A DNA stretch of 64,000 bases from Halomonas litopenaei (GTDB lineage: Bacteria > Pseudomonadota > Gammaproteobacteria > Pseudomonadales > Halomonadaceae): positions 26,369-90,368 of the forward strand of contig NZ_PXNS01000011.1 of NCBI RefSeq assembly GCF_003045775.1, written 5' to 3'. The notes beneath the pieces are model-generated. The model saw nothing but the letters and a program-made list of their open reading frames with translations. It searched no databases and had not been told where the DNA came from. Made by a program: the position numbers and the translations under genes. Positions 33,577 through 43,957 of this stretch are shown here, piece after piece (positions within the stretch are counted from its first letter, which is position 1; every line of letters starts with the position of its first letter).

Positions 33577-34785
33577 ATGACACAGACTTCCGCTGCGGCC
33601 CCCGTCCAGGGCCGCCTTCCTGTCGATCGTTTCGTCGTCGGCGTGGCCCTGGCCGGGATGCTGATCCTGGGCGGGCTGGTGTGGCTGGAGACCGCTCCTT
33701 TCCTGGTGGCGCTGTTCGGCGTCGGTATCGCGCTGGGGATGGCGCTCTACCATGGGGCCTTTGGCTTTACCGCCGGCTGGCGCAACCTGGTCACCAAGCG
33801 TCGCGGCGCCGGCATGCGTGCCCAGTTGATCCTGTTTGCACTGACCTCTGCGCTGATGATTCCGCTGCTCGGCAGCGGAGAGCCCGGCATGGTGGGGGCG
33901 GTGGCGCCCATCGGCACCTCGCTGGTGGTGGGCTCCTTCGTGTTCGGCCTGGGCATGCAGCTCGGTGGAGGCTGTGGCTCAGGCACGCTGTTTACCGTCG
34001 GCGCCGGCAACCTGCGCATGCTGGTGACACTTGCGTTCTTCATCATCGGTGCGGTGGTCGGTTCGATCCACCTGCCGTGGTGGCTCGACCTGCCGAGCCT
34101 GGATCCTGTCAGCCTGATCGACAGTGTCGGTGTCATCGGCGCCATCGCGGTACAGTGGGCGGGACTGGCGCTGGTGATGCTGTGGGTCAATCGCGTGGAA
34201 CGCCGCGCCCATGGTTCGCTGGAGCGCTCCGAGCTGCGCCTGGCACCTGCCGAAGGCGGGGTGCTGCGCACCCTGGTGCAGGGACGCTGGCCCTTCGTCT
34301 GGGCGATCCTGGTGCTGGCGATCGGCAACACCCTGACCCTGGCCATCGGCGGGGCGCCCTGGGGCATCACCTTCGCCTTCAATCTTTGGGGCGCCAAGGC
34401 GTTGCAGGCCATCGGCGTGGACATGAGTCAGTTCGAGTTCTGGACCTGGGACTACCCGGCCATGGCGCTGGCCGATTCGGTGCTGGTGAACATCACCTCG
34501 GTGATGAACTTCGGTCTGCTGCTGGGTGCCATGCTGGCGGCGGGTCTGGCCAATCGCTTCAATGAAGCCAGTCGCAAGCCCATCGAGGGACGTCAGTTCC
34601 TGGCGGCGATCATCGGCGGCCTGCTGCTGGGCTACGGTGCCCGCCTGGGCTTCGGCTGCAATATCGGCGCGCTGTTTTCGGGACTGGCCTCGGGCAGCCT
34701 GCACGCCTGGGTGTGGTTCGCCTGCGCCTTCGTCGGTTCGCTGGTGGGGATTCGCCTGCGCCCCTGGTTCCGGCTGCCCAACTGA
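33577..34785 (+). CDS. YeeE/YedE-family sulfur transporter
   Basis: 402 residues, about 9-10 transmembrane helices in two homologous halves. The family cysteine motifs are QLGGGCGSGTLFTVGAGN (about 128-145) and GFGCNIGALFSG (about 358-369), which pass thiosulfate in characterised TsuA proteins. Its partner upstream is a periplasmic rhodanese and downstream is a 64-residue Cys-containing protein, so the three look like one sulfur module. Thiosulfate versus another sulfur species is not decided. Confidence 0.9.
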   Translation: MTQTSAAAPVQGRLPVDRFVVGVALAGMLILGGLVWLETAPFLVALFGVGIALGMALYHGAFGFTAGWRNLVTKRRGAGMRAQLILFALTSALMIPLLGSGEPGMVGAVAPIGTSLVVGSFVFGLGMQLGGGCGSGTLFTVGAGNLRMLVTLAFFIIGAVVGSIHLPWWLDLPSLDPVSLIDSVGVIGAIAVQWAGLALVMLWVNRVERRAHGSLERSELRLAPAEGGVLRTLVQGRWPFVWAILVLAIGNTLTLAIGGAPWGITFAFNLWGAKALQAIGVDMSQFEFWTWDYPAMALADSVLVNITSVMNFGLLLGAMLAAGLANRFNEASRKPIEGRQFLAAIIGGLLLGYGARLGFGCNIGALFSGLASGSLHAWVWFACAFVGSLVGIRLRPWFRLPN

Positions 34786-34823
34786 TCGACCGACCCACTG
34801 ATCCATTGTTCAAGGTGATTCCC

Positions 34824-35018
34824 ATGAAAGCCGCCTATCATCGAAGCCGCGTCATCGGTCTGTTGCTGGCGATTCTGGTATTGATCATGGCCGACCACCT
34901 GGCCAGTCCCACCTTTGCCTTCAACATGGGCGACGGCCACGCTCGGACCTCGCTGAACCAGCGTGACGCCAGCGCCTGTGCGCCCTGTGGGGCGCCGTGC
35001 CCGTCCACTCGCCAATAG
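34824..35018 (+). CDS. Small membrane-anchored or secreted Cys-rich protein
   Basis: 64 residues from ATG 34824 (CAAGGTGATT upstream), 38 bp after the YeeE/YedE stop. A hydrophobic segment at about 10-25 (VIGLLLAILVLIMA) is a signal peptide or anchor. The C-terminus holds CAPCGAPC, a C-x-x-C-x-x-x-C arrangement. No family recognised. The position suggests an accessory thiol carrier for the sulfur transporter (inference). Confidence 0.55.
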   Translation: MKAAYHRSRVIGLLLAILVLIMADHLASPTFAFNMGDGHARTSLNQRDASACAPCGAPCPSTRQ

Positions 35019-35028
35019 GGCTTGCATG

Positions 35029-35110
35029 AAAATTGCCTGCGCTCGCCGACTTTTCGTAGAAAGCCTGGAATTATGCCTGCGCTCGGTGACGGTTCTCGGT
35101 CCAGGCCCTG
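35029..35110. repeat. Short relative of the 4803-4940 inverted-repeat element
   Basis: Contains CGCTCGCCGACTTTTCGT, the complement of ACGAAAAGTCGGCGAGCG, which matches ACGAAAAGTCGACGAGCG at 4811-4828 apart from one base. GCCTGCGCTCGGTGACGG is close to the other arm of that element (GCTCGGTAATACGG side). The central part is missing, so this is a collapsed or partial copy. Confidence 0.6.
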
Positions 35111-35145
35111 TGGGCTCACCCTAGTGTGAAGGCATTGGCGATAAA

Positions 35146-35177
35146 AGAGGCGCCCCTGCCATGGCAGGGGCGCCTCT
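35146..35177. terminator. 32-bp perfect palindrome, convergent terminator
   Basis: AGAGGCGCCCCTGCCA and its exact complement without a loop gap, with an A-run before it (ATAAAAG). It lies between the 64-residue gene and the convergent membrane protein gene at 35206. Confidence 0.7.
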
Positions 35178-35205
35178 TGTGGTCGTCAGTCTGACGGGGA
35201 GACGA

Positions 35206-35499
35206 TCATTCTCGTGGGTCCTGTTCGCGGCGGGGGATCTTCGGCCCCAGCGGCCCGAGCCACAGCCAGACCTGAAGCACTACCAGGATCGGTAACAGCC
35301 AGGTCGGCGCGCCCACCGTCCACACCAGCACCTGGTGGATCATGAAGGCGGTCAGGCCGCCGAGCAGGCCAAGCACCGGGAACATCAGAGGCCGCTCGGA
35401 GCCCGGGCGGCCACTAAGCCGGAACAGCGAGCCGGTGAAGGCGCCGAAGCTCACGGCCATGGCCAGCGGAATCCAGAGTTGCTGTAGCACTTCCTGCAT
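35206..35499 (-). CDS. Small membrane protein, function unknown
   Basis: 97 residues with three predicted hydrophobic segments (about 10-27, 40-60 and 67-83) and a charged C-terminus (KIPRREQDPRE). Start ATG 35499. No family recognised. Isolated between a convergent terminator and the 7-bp repeat tract. Confidence 0.6.
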   Translation of the reverse strand: MQEVLQQLWIPLAMAVSFGAFTGSLFRLSGRPGSERPLMFPVLGLLGGLTAFMIHQVLVWTVGAPTWLLPILVVLQVWLWLGPLGPKIPRREQDPRE

Positions 35500-35583
35500 C
35501 GTTAACCGCTCATGTTGAGACTTGGGCCCTCAGGCTAACGCGTCTGGCCGCCGGCTGCGCTTGAACTTTGGCGTAATTCGCAT

Positions 35584-35646
35584 GGCTTTCGGCTTTCGGC
35601 TTTCGGCTTTCGGCTTTCGGCTTTCGGCTTTCGGCTTTCGGCTTCC
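35584..35646. repeat. Heptanucleotide VNTR (GGCTTTC)
   Basis: Eight perfect GGCTTTC units (35584-35639) plus one imperfect unit (GGCTTCC, 35640-35646) in the intergenic space between the small membrane protein gene and nth. Seven is not a multiple of three, so the open frames across it are not expected to be genes. Confidence 0.9.
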
Positions 35647-35743
35647 GGCGCTGCATCCTTGGTGATGGGCGCTTTCGCCTGTGGTGCTGGGGGCCAGGAC
35701 GGGCGAAAACCGTCGCTGGGTGCAGTCGCGGCCCATGCAAGGT

Positions 35744-36379
35744 CTAGATGTCGGTCTTGTCCTTGAACTCGCACAGATCCTCGATGACACAGCTGCCGCA
35801 GCGTGGCTTGCGCGCCACGCAGGTATAGCGGCCATGGAGGATCAACCAGTGGTGGGCGTCCTGGCGAAATTCGCGGGGCACGTGGCGCACCAGCCGTTCC
35901 TCGACCTCCACTACGTTCTTGCCCTTGGCGATGCCGGTGCGGTTGGAGACCCGGAAGATGTGGGTGTCCACGGCGATGGTGGGCTGGCCGAAGGCGGTGT
36001 TGAGTATCACGTTGGCGGTCTTGCGTCCGACCCCGGGCAGGGCCTCCAGCGCCGGACGGGTGGCCGGCACCTCGCCGCCATGGCGCTCGATCAGCAGATG
36101 GCAGGTCTTCATCAGGTTTTCGGCCTTGGTGTTGAAAAGGCCGATGGTCTTGATGTGTTCCTTGAGCGCGTCGATCCCGATATCGATGATCGCCTGGGGT
36201 GTGTTGGCCACCGGGAACAGGCGAGCGGTGGCCTTGTTGACGCCGACGTCGGTGGCCTGCGCCGACAGCAGTACCGCGGCCAGCAGTTCAAACGGTGTGC
36301 TCCAGTTGAGCTCGGTGGTCGGCTCGGGATTGTGGGCCCGCAGGCGGGTAAAGATCTCGTGGCGTTTGGCAGCGTTCAT
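35744..36379 (-). CDS. nth: Endonuclease III
   Basis: 211 residues from ATG 36379. Helix-hairpin-helix LPGVGRKTANV holds catalytic Lys (near 120), and Asp in IAVDTHIFRVSNR is near 138. The C-terminal [4Fe-4S] loop has C-x6-C-x2-C-x5-C (CVARKPRCGSCVIEDLC). DNA glycosylase/AP lyase for oxidised pyrimidines. It follows rsxE on the same strand, as is common in gammaproteobacteria. Confidence 0.96.
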   Translation of the reverse strand: MNAAKRHEIFTRLRAHNPEPTTELNWSTPFELLAAVLLSAQATDVGVNKATARLFPVANTPQAIIDIGIDALKEHIKTIGLFNTKAENLMKTCHLLIERHGGEVPATRPALEALPGVGRKTANVILNTAFGQPTIAVDTHIFRVSNRTGIAKGKNVVEVEERLVRHVPREFRQDAHHWLILHGRYTCVARKPRCGSCVIEDLCEFKDKTDI

Positions 36380-36441
36380 GCTCGTCTCTTTGGTTGGCAA
36401 GCCAGGGGCTGAATCGACAGCGGGCCAGGCCGGGCGGATCT

Positions 36442-37149
36442 TCAGCGCACGACTCCGGTAACCCGCACCCGGCGTTCGTCCCTGGGCGTCCGGGTCGGCG
36501 CCGGGCGTCGGCGCTTCACGGCGTCGTCGATGGCGTTCTTGGCGGCGATCAGCAGCCCGGTGATCAGAAAGGCGCCTGGCGGCAGCACCAGAAACAGCAT
36601 GCCGCCATCACCCGGCAGGTGCACTGTCCAATCACCGGCTGCGTCGCCCAGCAGCAGGTCCATGCCGGCGAACAGGGTGCCTTGCCCCAGCAGTTCGCGG
36701 ATACCCCCGATCAACACCAGCACCAGAGAGAAGCCGAGGCCGTTCATCAGGGCGTCGAACAGGGCCGGCTTGAGCGGTTGGCGGGAGGCAAAGGCCTCGA
36801 CCCGAGCCAGGATGGCGCAATTGGTGACGATCAGCGGCAGGAAGATGCCGAGCACCTGGTAGAGCTCGTAGGCCAGCGCCGCCATGGCCAGTTCGACGCA
36901 GGTCACGAAGGCAGCGATGATCAACACAAAGGCCGGCAGGCGTACCTCAGGGCGTACCTGGTGGCGCAGCGCCGAGGCCGAGGCACTGGCGCCGAGCATC
37001 ACCCCCAGGGTGGCGATCCCGAGCCCCAGGCCATTGACCACACTGCCGGTGACGGCCAGTAGCGGACACAGGCCGAGCAACTGGACCAGGGCGGGATTGT
37101 TGCTCCACAGCCCCTTGATGGCGATGTCGCGAGCGTCGCTGCGGGTCAT
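36442..37149 (-). CDS. rsxE: Electron transport complex subunit RsxE
   Basis: 235 residues, six-helix membrane protein of the Rnf/Rsx NqrD family ([33 protein letters not shown]). The ATG at 37149 overlaps rsxG's stop by four bases. Part of the inner-membrane redox-driven ion pump that also keeps SoxR reduced. The C-terminus ends in a long basic tail ([20 protein letters not shown]). Confidence 0.95.
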   Translation of the reverse strand: MTRSDARDIAIKGLWSNNPALVQLLGLCPLLAVTGSVVNGLGLGIATLGVMLGASASASALRHQVRPEVRLPAFVLIIAAFVTCVELAMAALAYELYQVLGIFLPLIVTNCAILARVEAFASRQPLKPALFDALMNGLGFSLVLVLIGGIRELLGQGTLFAGMDLLLGDAAGDWTVHLPGDGGMLFLVLPPGAFLITGLLIAAKNAIDDAVKRRRPAPTRTPRDERRVRVTGVVR

Positions 37150-37733
37150 GGGCTGGGCTCCTGGTTACTGGCATCTGGCGTATCACGCGGCGACCCGGCA
37201 GCCAGCACCGCTTCGTTCACCGCCTGGATGACGGCGCGAGAGGTGATGGTGGCACCGGTCAGGGCTTCGATGGCGCCCTGCGGGGCCAGGTCGAGCTGGC
37301 GGCGCGCGAGGCCTTCGAACTGATCGACCCAGGGGCCCTTGCGGCGCTCGATGGCGTCGCCAAGCCCTGGCGTCTCGCGGTGATCGACGACGCGCACTGC
37401 CGTGACACGCCGCTGCGGTGTCAGTGCCACCAGCACCTCGACGGGGCCTGCGTAGCCGAGCGCTGAAGAGGGTTGCAGGGTGGCGAGCAGCGTGCCGCTT
37501 TCGTCCAGCGCCTGCCAGCCTTGGTCACCGGCCGGCGCCGGCACCAGCCTGGCGGTGCCCTGAGGCGCCAGGCTTTCCAGCAGGGCGTCCTGGTGGGCCT
37601 GGCGATTGGCCTCGATACGCCCCTCGCTGAGCGCCTGGGTCAGGCTGACCGCACCCAGGGTCACCAGGGCGAACAGGGCAAGTTTCACGGCCAGTGTTCG
37701 CGGAGCCGACGTGTTGCTATCAGGGCTATTCAT
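37146..37733 (-). CDS. rsxG: Electron transport complex subunit RsxG
   Basis: 195 residues. One N-terminal transmembrane helix (about 14-30) and a periplasmic FMN-binding domain. The flavinylation motif [12 protein letters not shown] (about 158-169) carries the Thr that binds FMN covalently. It is separated from rsxD by 72 bp and overlaps rsxE by four bases. Confidence 0.95.
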   Translation of the reverse strand: MNSPDSNTSAPRTLAVKLALFALVTLGAVSLTQALSEGRIEANRQAHQDALLESLAPQGTARLVPAPAGDQGWQALDESGTLLATLQPSSALGYAGPVEVLVALTPQRRVTAVRVVDHRETPGLGDAIERRKGPWVDQFEGLARRQLDLAPQGAIEALTGATITSRAVIQAVNEAVLAAGSPRDTPDASNQEPSP

Positions 37734-37805
37734 CAGCGCAGTCTATCAGTGCTTTCCAAGTGAGGCGGTCGTCCATCAGCGCTCTTGACCAAGGCGGGTC
37801 GCTGG

Positions 37806-38840
37806 CTAGCCGTCATCGTTGTGCCTCCGGGTGGCTCGAGCATTCGATGGCCGGTCGGGCACCAGCTGGTCGAGCAGGGGGGCTGCCAGGTTCATCAGCA
37901 GCACGGCGAAGGCCACGGCGTCGGGGTAGCCGCCATAGGCACGGATGATCATCGTCAGAGCGCCGATGCCGGCACCATAAGCCAGGCGTGCACGACGACC
38001 GCTGGCGGCACTGACAGGGTCGGTGACGATAAAGAAGGCGCCGAACATGGCCGCGCCGCCGAGCAGGTGGAAGCCGACTCCGCCGCTGGCCGACAGTTGA
38101 TCGAACAGCCAGGCGAGCAAGGCCATGGAGGCGAGCATGGACAGCGGCAGGCGCCAGTCGATCAGCCGGCGGTAGAGCAGGTAAAGACCTCCGGCCAGCC
38201 AGGCCACGGCGACGTTGCGCCAGGCCTCCAGCGCCGCTGGTGCCACTAACTCGGCGAGGCTGGCGTCTGCGGGGCGATGGCGGTAGGCGTCCAGCGGTGT
38301 GGCACCGCTCATGGCATCCAGTGCCGCTGGCGGGTGCTGGCCCAGCCAACGTGCCAGCCAGGTCGAGGGCTCGACGGCGTCGGGGCCGAATAGCCCCGAG
38401 GGTGCGGGCCACAGGCTCATCTGGGTGGGGAAGGACACCAGCAGCAGGGCGTAGCCCACCATGGCGGGGTTGAACAGATTCTGGCCGAGCCCGCCGTAAA
38501 GGTGCTTGGCCACCGCCACGGCGGCAAGCGAGCCGATCAGGATCAGCCACAGGCTGGTGCCCGCCGGCAGCGCCGCACCCAGCAGTACCCCGGTCAACAG
38601 GGCGCTGCCATCAGCGATGGTCGGCGAGACGGGCCGCCGACGCGCCACCAGCATCATCGCCTCGATCAGCACACAGCAGGCCGCTGCGGTGATGACGTTG
38701 GTGACGACGCCAAGGCCGAAGAACCAGCTCTGGGTGATGAGTCCGGGCAGGCAGGCCAGCGTCACCCGACGCATCAAGGTAGCGCTGTCGTGTCCACGGC
38801 GAGCGCTGTCTGCGCTGGTGTGGCGGTGAAGGTGGCTCAT
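37806..38840 (-). CDS. rsxD: Electron transport complex subunit RsxD
   Basis: 344 residues, NqrB/RnfD family membrane protein. The FMN attachment motif MSGATPLDAYRH is near 178-189; VSFPTQMSLWPAP and FFIVTDPVSAASGR are family landmarks. The ATG overlaps rsxC's stop by four bases. A 72-bp gap to rsxG holds no gene. Confidence 0.95.
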   Translation of the reverse strand: MSHLHRHTSADSARRGHDSATLMRRVTLACLPGLITQSWFFGLGVVTNVITAAACCVLIEAMMLVARRRPVSPTIADGSALLTGVLLGAALPAGTSLWLILIGSLAAVAVAKHLYGGLGQNLFNPAMVGYALLLVSFPTQMSLWPAPSGLFGPDAVEPSTWLARWLGQHPPAALDAMSGATPLDAYRHRPADASLAELVAPAALEAWRNVAVAWLAGGLYLLYRRLIDWRLPLSMLASMALLAWLFDQLSASGGVGFHLLGGAAMFGAFFIVTDPVSAASGRRARLAYGAGIGALTMIIRAYGGYPDAVAFAVLLMNLAAPLLDQLVPDRPSNARATRRHNDDG

Positions 38841-40591
38841 GGCCGGGTTTCCTCCTGACGGGCGGCCTTGAGTCGAGCATCGGCGGCGTCGAGGTGCTGT
38901 CTGGCGGTATCCAGCTGAGTCTCGAGGTCGGCGAGGACATCCGCCGATTGCTGCTGCTGGGCGGCGCGCTCCAGCGCCTTCTCAGCCTTGCGTGCCGCGG
39001 CCTTGGCGGCTGCCTGGGCGATGCGCAGGCCACGCACGTCTACGACGCTGGCGGTTCCTTTGGCGTCGGCTGAGCTATCCTTGGCGCTGCTTGCGTTACG
39101 CTGCTGGCCGCGCTGGGTGGCGGCCTGACGACGGGCCTGGCGACGTGCTTCACGCTCGGCCGCCTCGCGCTGCTCGCGGGCCTGGCGTGCCTCGAAGCGG
39201 TGGCGGGCCTGGTCGGCCCGGTCGCTCTCGGCGCGCGCGGTGCGCAGGCGCTGCTTGGCCTCGCCGAAGCCGTTGGCCAGCGGCAGGTGGCTGGGGCAGA
39301 CGTAATCGCAGGCGCCGCACTCGATGCAGTCGAACAAGCCGTTGGCCTCGGCCTTGTGGTCTTCACCTGCCTGGGCGTGCCACCACAGCTGCTGAGGGGC
39401 AAGGCCCGCCGGGCAGGCCGGCTGGCAGTCGCCGCAACGGATGCAGGGGCGTGCGGGGGGCGGCGTCGGCAGTTCAGCCGCGTCAGCGGCGATCAGGCCG
39501 TTGGTGGTCTGGGTGATGGGTTGGTCAAGCGACCCGATCGCCTGGCCCATCATCGGCCCGCCTTCGATCACCCGAGACAATCTGGCGCGATCGAGGCCGG
39601 CGTCCTGCAGCAGGTGTTCGATGGCGGTGCCCAGGCGCGCGGTGATATTGCCGGGGCGTGCCAGTGCTCGGCCCGCCAGGGTCAGGGTGCGCTCGATCAT
39701 CGGCTTGCCGAGCGCCACCGCGTCGTGGATGGCCGCCAGGGTCCCGGGATTGTGACACAGCACGCCGGCGTCCACCGGCAGTTGGTCCGAGGCGAGACGG
39801 CGGCCCAGCAGGCGCTCGATCAGCTGGCGCTCGCCGCCGCTGGGGTAGCGGGTGGGGATCACCTCGAGTCGTGCCGGGCAGGGCAGCTCGCCTAGCCGGG
39901 CCCGCACGGCGCTGGCCGCCTCGGGCTTGTCGTCTTCGATGCCGATGACAATAGAGCTGGCCCCGGTGGCATGGGCCACCATCGCTGCACCGAGCAGCAC
40001 CCGGTCGGTGTGCTGGCGCAGTGTCTGGTCATCGGCGCTCAGGTAGGGTTCGCACTCGGCGGCGTTGACCACCAGGGTATCGATGCCCGCCTGGCGTGCC
40101 GCGCGGACCTTGAGATGGGCTGGAAATCCGCCGCCGCCCATGCCGGCGATGCCGGCATCGGCAATCCGTTGGATGATCTCGCCGGGGGCTGCGCCTTGCC
40201 AGTCGAGCGGCGGCAGCCAGTGGTGCTGTGAAGCGCCGTCTGCGTCGATCACCACGGCAGGTCGATGTTGTCCGCCGGCGTCCGCCTCGTCGTGCATGAA
40301 CAGCGCGCTGACGTGGCCCGAGATGCTGGCGTGCACCGGCAGCGCCAGATGGCCGACGGCGCGTGCCACTCGCTCGCCGGCACGCACGTACTGGCCTGGC
40401 TTGACGATGGGCTGGACCTCTCGCCAGGGCTGGTCGCGGCCATCTTCCAGCAACAATGTCACCCTGGCCGGTAGCGGCGGCGTGCGTATGCCCAGGTCAC
40501 GGGTCTGCGACTTGCGGGTAGGGGGCAGCACGCCGCCGGCGGGCCGGGTACCCGCCGCCAGTGATCGCCAGAGCCGCTCAAGTACTGCCAT
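38837..40591 (-). CDS. rsxC: Electron transport complex subunit RsxC
   Basis: 584 residues from ATG 40591, which lies inside the last 14 bases of rsxB. An in-frame start at 40705 would add 38 non-conserved residues. NADH/FMN-binding core ([30 protein letters not shown]), then two [4Fe-4S] clusters ([24 protein letters not shown], about 390-450). The last 130 residues are a charged Ala/Arg/Gln/Glu-rich tail, a coiled-coil extension whose length varies among species. Confidence 0.94.
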   Translation of the reverse strand: MAVLERLWRSLAAGTRPAGGVLPPTRKSQTRDLGIRTPPLPARVTLLLEDGRDQPWREVQPIVKPGQYVRAGERVARAVGHLALPVHASISGHVSALFMHDEADAGGQHRPAVVIDADGASQHHWLPPLDWQGAAPGEIIQRIADAGIAGMGGGGFPAHLKVRAARQAGIDTLVVNAAECEPYLSADDQTLRQHTDRVLLGAAMVAHATGASSIVIGIEDDKPEAASAVRARLGELPCPARLEVIPTRYPSGGERQLIERLLGRRLASDQLPVDAGVLCHNPGTLAAIHDAVALGKPMIERTLTLAGRALARPGNITARLGTAIEHLLQDAGLDRARLSRVIEGGPMMGQAIGSLDQPITQTTNGLIAADAAELPTPPPARPCIRCGDCQPACPAGLAPQQLWWHAQAGEDHKAEANGLFDCIECGACDYVCPSHLPLANGFGEAKQRLRTARAESDRADQARHRFEARQAREQREAAEREARRQARRQAATQRGQQRNASSAKDSSADAKGTASVVDVRGLRIAQAAAKAAARKAEKALERAAQQQQSADVLADLETQLDTARQHLDAADARLKAARQEETRP

Positions 40592-41144
40592 GAAGCGTCT
40601 CCGTGGTGCGGTCGCTGGCGATGATGCCGGCGGTCCAGCGGGGTTGTGGCTCTCTTGGCAGCATGTCGATGCAGTCCACCGGACAGGGAGCGATACACAG
40701 ATCACAGCCGGTGCATTCGTGTGCGATGACCGTGTGCATCATCTTCGAGGCACCGAGGATGGCGTCCACCGGGCAGGCCTGGATGCACTTGGTGCAGCCG
40801 ATGCATTCATCTTCCCGAATAAAGGCCACCCGGGGGGTATCGTCGGCGTCGCCGTCGAGCGCCAGCGGTTCCCGACCAAGCAGTTCGGCCAACTCAAGGA
40901 TGGTTGCCTCACCGCCCGGTGGACAGCGATTGATGGCCTCTCCCTGCTCGACGGCTTCGGCGTAGGGCCGACAGCCGGGATAGCCACACTGGCCACATTG
41001 GGTCTGGGGCAGCAGGGCGTCGATCTGCTCTACCAGGCCATCCTCGCCGTCCTTGAAGCGACGGTTCAGCCAGCCCAGCAGTCCGCCGCAGACACCGATC
41101 AGTGCGACCATCAGGACCACGCCGACAAGACTCGTCAGACTCAT
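40578..41144 (-). CDS. rsxB: Electron transport complex subunit RsxB
   Basis: 188 residues. N-terminal membrane anchor (about 5-25), the cluster motif [17 protein letters not shown] (about 49-65), and two ferredoxin-type clusters ([24 protein letters not shown]). The start overlaps rsxA's stop by four bases, and its stop overlaps rsxC by 14. Confidence 0.95.
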   Translation of the reverse strand: MSLTSLVGVVLMVALIGVCGGLLGWLNRRFKDGEDGLVEQIDALLPQTQCGQCGYPGCRPYAEAVEQGEAINRCPPGGEATILELAELLGREPLALDGDADDTPRVAFIREDECIGCTKCIQACPVDAILGASKMMHTVIAHECTGCDLCIAPCPVDCIDMLPREPQPRWTAGIIASDRTTETLHGST

Positions 41145-41731
41145 GGAGAGCCCCCGGTGGCAAGCCCGGTAAAGCCCATGAAGGCCAGCGACATCAGGCT
41201 GGCGGTGATCATGGCGATGGCCGCACCGCGAAACGGGCGCGGTACATCGGCGCCCGCCAGGCGTTCGCGCATGGCCGCCAGCAGGATCAGCACCAGCGAA
41301 AAGCCCAGAGCGGCGCTGAATCCGTACAGCAGCGCATCGAAGAAGCCGCCGTCGCGACCCAGGCTCAACAGCGCCACGCCCAGCACCGCGCAGTTGGTGG
41401 TAATCAACGGCAGGAAGATGCCGAGCACCCGATGCAGCAGGGGGCTCAGGTGGCGCACCATGACCTCGGTGGCCTGGACTACCACGGCGATCACCACGAT
41501 AAAGGCGATGGTGCGTAGGTACTCAAGATCCAGCGGCACCAGCAGATAACGGTGCAGCAGGTGACTGGCCGCCGATGACAGGGTCAGTACGAAGGTGGTG
41601 GCAAGGGACATGCCCAGCGCCGATTCCAGCTTCGAGGACACCCCCAGGAAAGGGCATAACCCGAGAAACTGCACCAGCACGAAGTTGTTGACCAGGGCGG
41701 TACTGACGAGGACGAGAAGAACGTCGGTCAT
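41141..41731 (-). CDS. rsxA: Electron transport complex subunit RsxA
   Basis: 196 residues from ATG 41731 ([10 protein letters not shown]), the start that agrees with the family. An in-frame ATG three codons earlier (41740) is the alternative. Six-helix membrane protein with [17 protein letters not shown] and [18 protein letters not shown]. First gene of rsxABCDGE; metG ends the preceding unit 63 bp away on the same strand. Confidence 0.95.
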   Translation of the reverse strand: MTDVLLVLVSTALVNNFVLVQFLGLCPFLGVSSKLESALGMSLATTFVLTLSSAASHLLHRYLLVPLDLEYLRTIAFIVVIAVVVQATEVMVRHLSPLLHRVLGIFLPLITTNCAVLGVALLSLGRDGGFFDALLYGFSAALGFSLVLILLAAMRERLAGADVPRPFRGAAIAMITASLMSLAFMGFTGLATGGSP

Positions 41732-41794
41732 GGAATACACGAGATAACGGCCGGCGGGCAGGGCCCCGCCGGCGCATGGGCGTGATGGAACCCC

Positions 41795-43837
41795 TTAGCT
41801 GACCCGCTGGCCGGGTTCTGCGCCACTGTGGGGTTCGAGCAGATAGATGCCGTCGTCGTTGCCAGCCGCCAGCACCATGCCTTCGGAAACACCAAAGCGC
41901 ATCTTGCGCGGTGCCAGGTTGGCCACCATGACGGTCAGCTTGCCTTCGAGAGCCTCCGGCGAATAGGCGCGACGGATGCCGGCGAAGACCTGACGGCTTT
42001 CGCCGCCGAGATCCAGCGACAGCTTGAGCAGCTTGTCGGCCCCTTCGACGTATTCCGCCTTGGCGATGCGGGCGATACGCAGGTCCACCTTGGCGAAGTC
42101 GTCGAAGCTGATCTCGTCGGCGATCGGCGTCTCGGCCAGCGGTCCCTTGGGTGTTTCCTTGAGCTTCTGTTCTTCCACCAGATCCTCCTTCGATGCTTCG
42201 ATCATGGCATCGATACGATCGTTCTCGACCCGGGTCATCAGCGGCTTGAACTTGTTGACGGGGTGATCGCCCAGCCAGGTCTCGCGGCTGTTCCAGTCGA
42301 GGGTGTCGAGATTCATGAACAGTCTGGCCTGTTCGGCCATGGCCGGTACCACCGGGGCCAGGTAGACCATCAGCTGACGGAACAGGTTGATTCCCATGGA
42401 GCAGATGTCGAGCACTTCCTGCTCGCGGCCTGCCTCCTTGGCCAGCACCCAGGGGGCCTGGTCGGCGATGTAGCTGTTGGCCTCGTCGGCCAGTTCCATC
42501 ACCTTGCGCATGGCGCGGCCGAACTCCCGCTGTTCATAGTAGTCGGCGATCTCGTCACCGGCGGCGATGAAGCGTGCCAGCATGTCCGGCTCGGCGCAGT
42601 GAGTCGACAGCTGCCCACCTCCGAGCTTCTTGACGAAACCGGCGCAGCGGCTGGCGATGTTGACCACCTTGCCCACCAGGTCGGCATTGACCCTGAGCGC
42701 GAAGTCCTCGAGGTTCAGGTCGAGGTCATCGACACGGGAGGTGAGCTTGGCGGCGAAGTAGTAGCGCAGGTACTCGGGATTGAGATGCTCGGCGTAGGTC
42801 GCGGCCTTGATGAAGGTGCCGCGTGACTTGGACATCTTGGCGCCGTTGACCGTGACGAAGCCGTGGCAGTTGACTGCGGTGGGGGTGCGCATCTCGGCCC
42901 CGTGCAGCATCGCCGGCCAGAACAGGGCGTGGAAGTAGACGATGTCCTTGCCGATGAAATGGTAGACCTCGGCCTTTGAATCGCGCTCCCAGTAGCTGTC
43001 GAAGTCCAGCCCCTCACGCTCGCACAGGTTCTTGAAGCTCGCCAGGTAGCCGATCGGAGCGTCCAGCCAGACATAGAAGTACTTGCCCGGCGCGTCAGGA
43101 ATCTCGAAGCCGAAGTAGGGCGCGTCGCGGCTGATGTCCCACTCGTTGAAGCCGGACTCGAACCATTCCATCAGCTTGTTGCGGATCTGCGGCTGGACAT
43201 GGTCGTCCTTGATCCAGGCACTGAGGAAGTCGGCGAAGTCAGGCAGCTTGAAGAAGTAGTGGGTGGAGCTGCGGACTTCCGGGGTGGCGCCGGAAATAGC
43301 CGATACCGGATCGATCAACTCGGCAGGGGTATAGGTGGCGCCGCAGGCCTCGCAGTTGTCGCCGTACTGATCCGCGGTGTGGCACTTGGGACAGGTGCCC
43401 TTGATGAAACGATCGGCCAGGAACAGACCCTTGACCGGATCGTACATCTGCTCGATGTCACGGGTGGCGATGTGCCCCTTGTCGCGCAGGCGCTTATAGA
43501 TAAGCTCGCTGAAGTGGCGGTTTTCCTCGGAGTGGGTCGAGTGGTAGTTGTCGAAGGCCACGCCGAAACGGGCGAAGTCCTGCTGGTGTTCGCGGGATAC
43601 GCGGTCGATCAGCGCCTCGGAGGTGATGCCCTCCTGCTCGGCACGCAGCATGATCGCGGTGCCGTGGGCGTCATCGGCGCAGACGTAGTGGCACTGGTGG
43701 CCGCGACTCTTCTGGAACCGCACCCAGATATCCGTCTGGATGTACTCCAGCAGGTGGCCCAGGTGAATGGCGCCGTTGGCGTAGGGCAAGGCGCTGGTGA
43801 CCAGAATCTGGCGCTTGTCGGGTGCGGTGATGGACAT
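41795..43837 (-). CDS. metG: Methionyl-tRNA synthetase
   Basis: 680 residues. HIGH variant HLGH in [14 protein letters not shown] (near 19-32), and zinc-binding cysteines in [22 protein letters not shown] appears as [10 protein letters not shown] (near 335), followed by an anticodon-binding domain. The C-terminal tRNA-binding (EMAP/Trbp111-like) domain runs from about 575, with KVDLRIARI. Full length and intact. Confidence 0.97.
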   Translation of the reverse strand: MSITAPDKRQILVTSALPYANGAIHLGHLLEYIQTDIWVRFQKSRGHQCHYVCADDAHGTAIMLRAEQEGITSEALIDRVSREHQQDFARFGVAFDNYHSTHSEENRHFSELIYKRLRDKGHIATRDIEQMYDPVKGLFLADRFIKGTCPKCHTADQYGDNCEACGATYTPAELIDPVSAISGATPEVRSSTHYFFKLPDFADFLSAWIKDDHVQPQIRNKLMEWFESGFNEWDISRDAPYFGFEIPDAPGKYFYVWLDAPIGYLASFKNLCEREGLDFDSYWERDSKAEVYHFIGKDIVYFHALFWPAMLHGAEMRTPTAVNCHGFVTVNGAKMSKSRGTFIKAATYAEHLNPEYLRYYFAAKLTSRVDDLDLNLEDFALRVNADLVGKVVNIASRCAGFVKKLGGGQLSTHCAEPDMLARFIAAGDEIADYYEQREFGRAMRKVMELADEANSYIADQAPWVLAKEAGREQEVLDICSMGINLFRQLMVYLAPVVPAMAEQARLFMNLDTLDWNSRETWLGDHPVNKFKPLMTRVENDRIDAMIEASKEDLVEEQKLKETPKGPLAETPIADEISFDDFAKVDLRIARIAKAEYVEGADKLLKLSLDLGGESRQVFAGIRRAYSPEALEGKLTVMVANLAPRKMRFGVSEGMVLAAGNDDGIYLLEPHSGAEPGQRVS

Positions 43838-43957
43838 GGTGTGACGTGATATCCCGTTGAAAATCAGGCGACGATTGTAGCTAGGATCGAGGTCGTGTGC
43901 ATCCGCTATCGTGCTTGGGCGCAGCCATGAAAAAGCCGTTGCGCAGACGGTGCATTG

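Noticed and set aside
35510..35835. Short minus-strand frames with KPKAESR repeats
   Set aside because: They come from the 7-bp VNTR read in three frames; the unit length breaks the frame when copy number changes.
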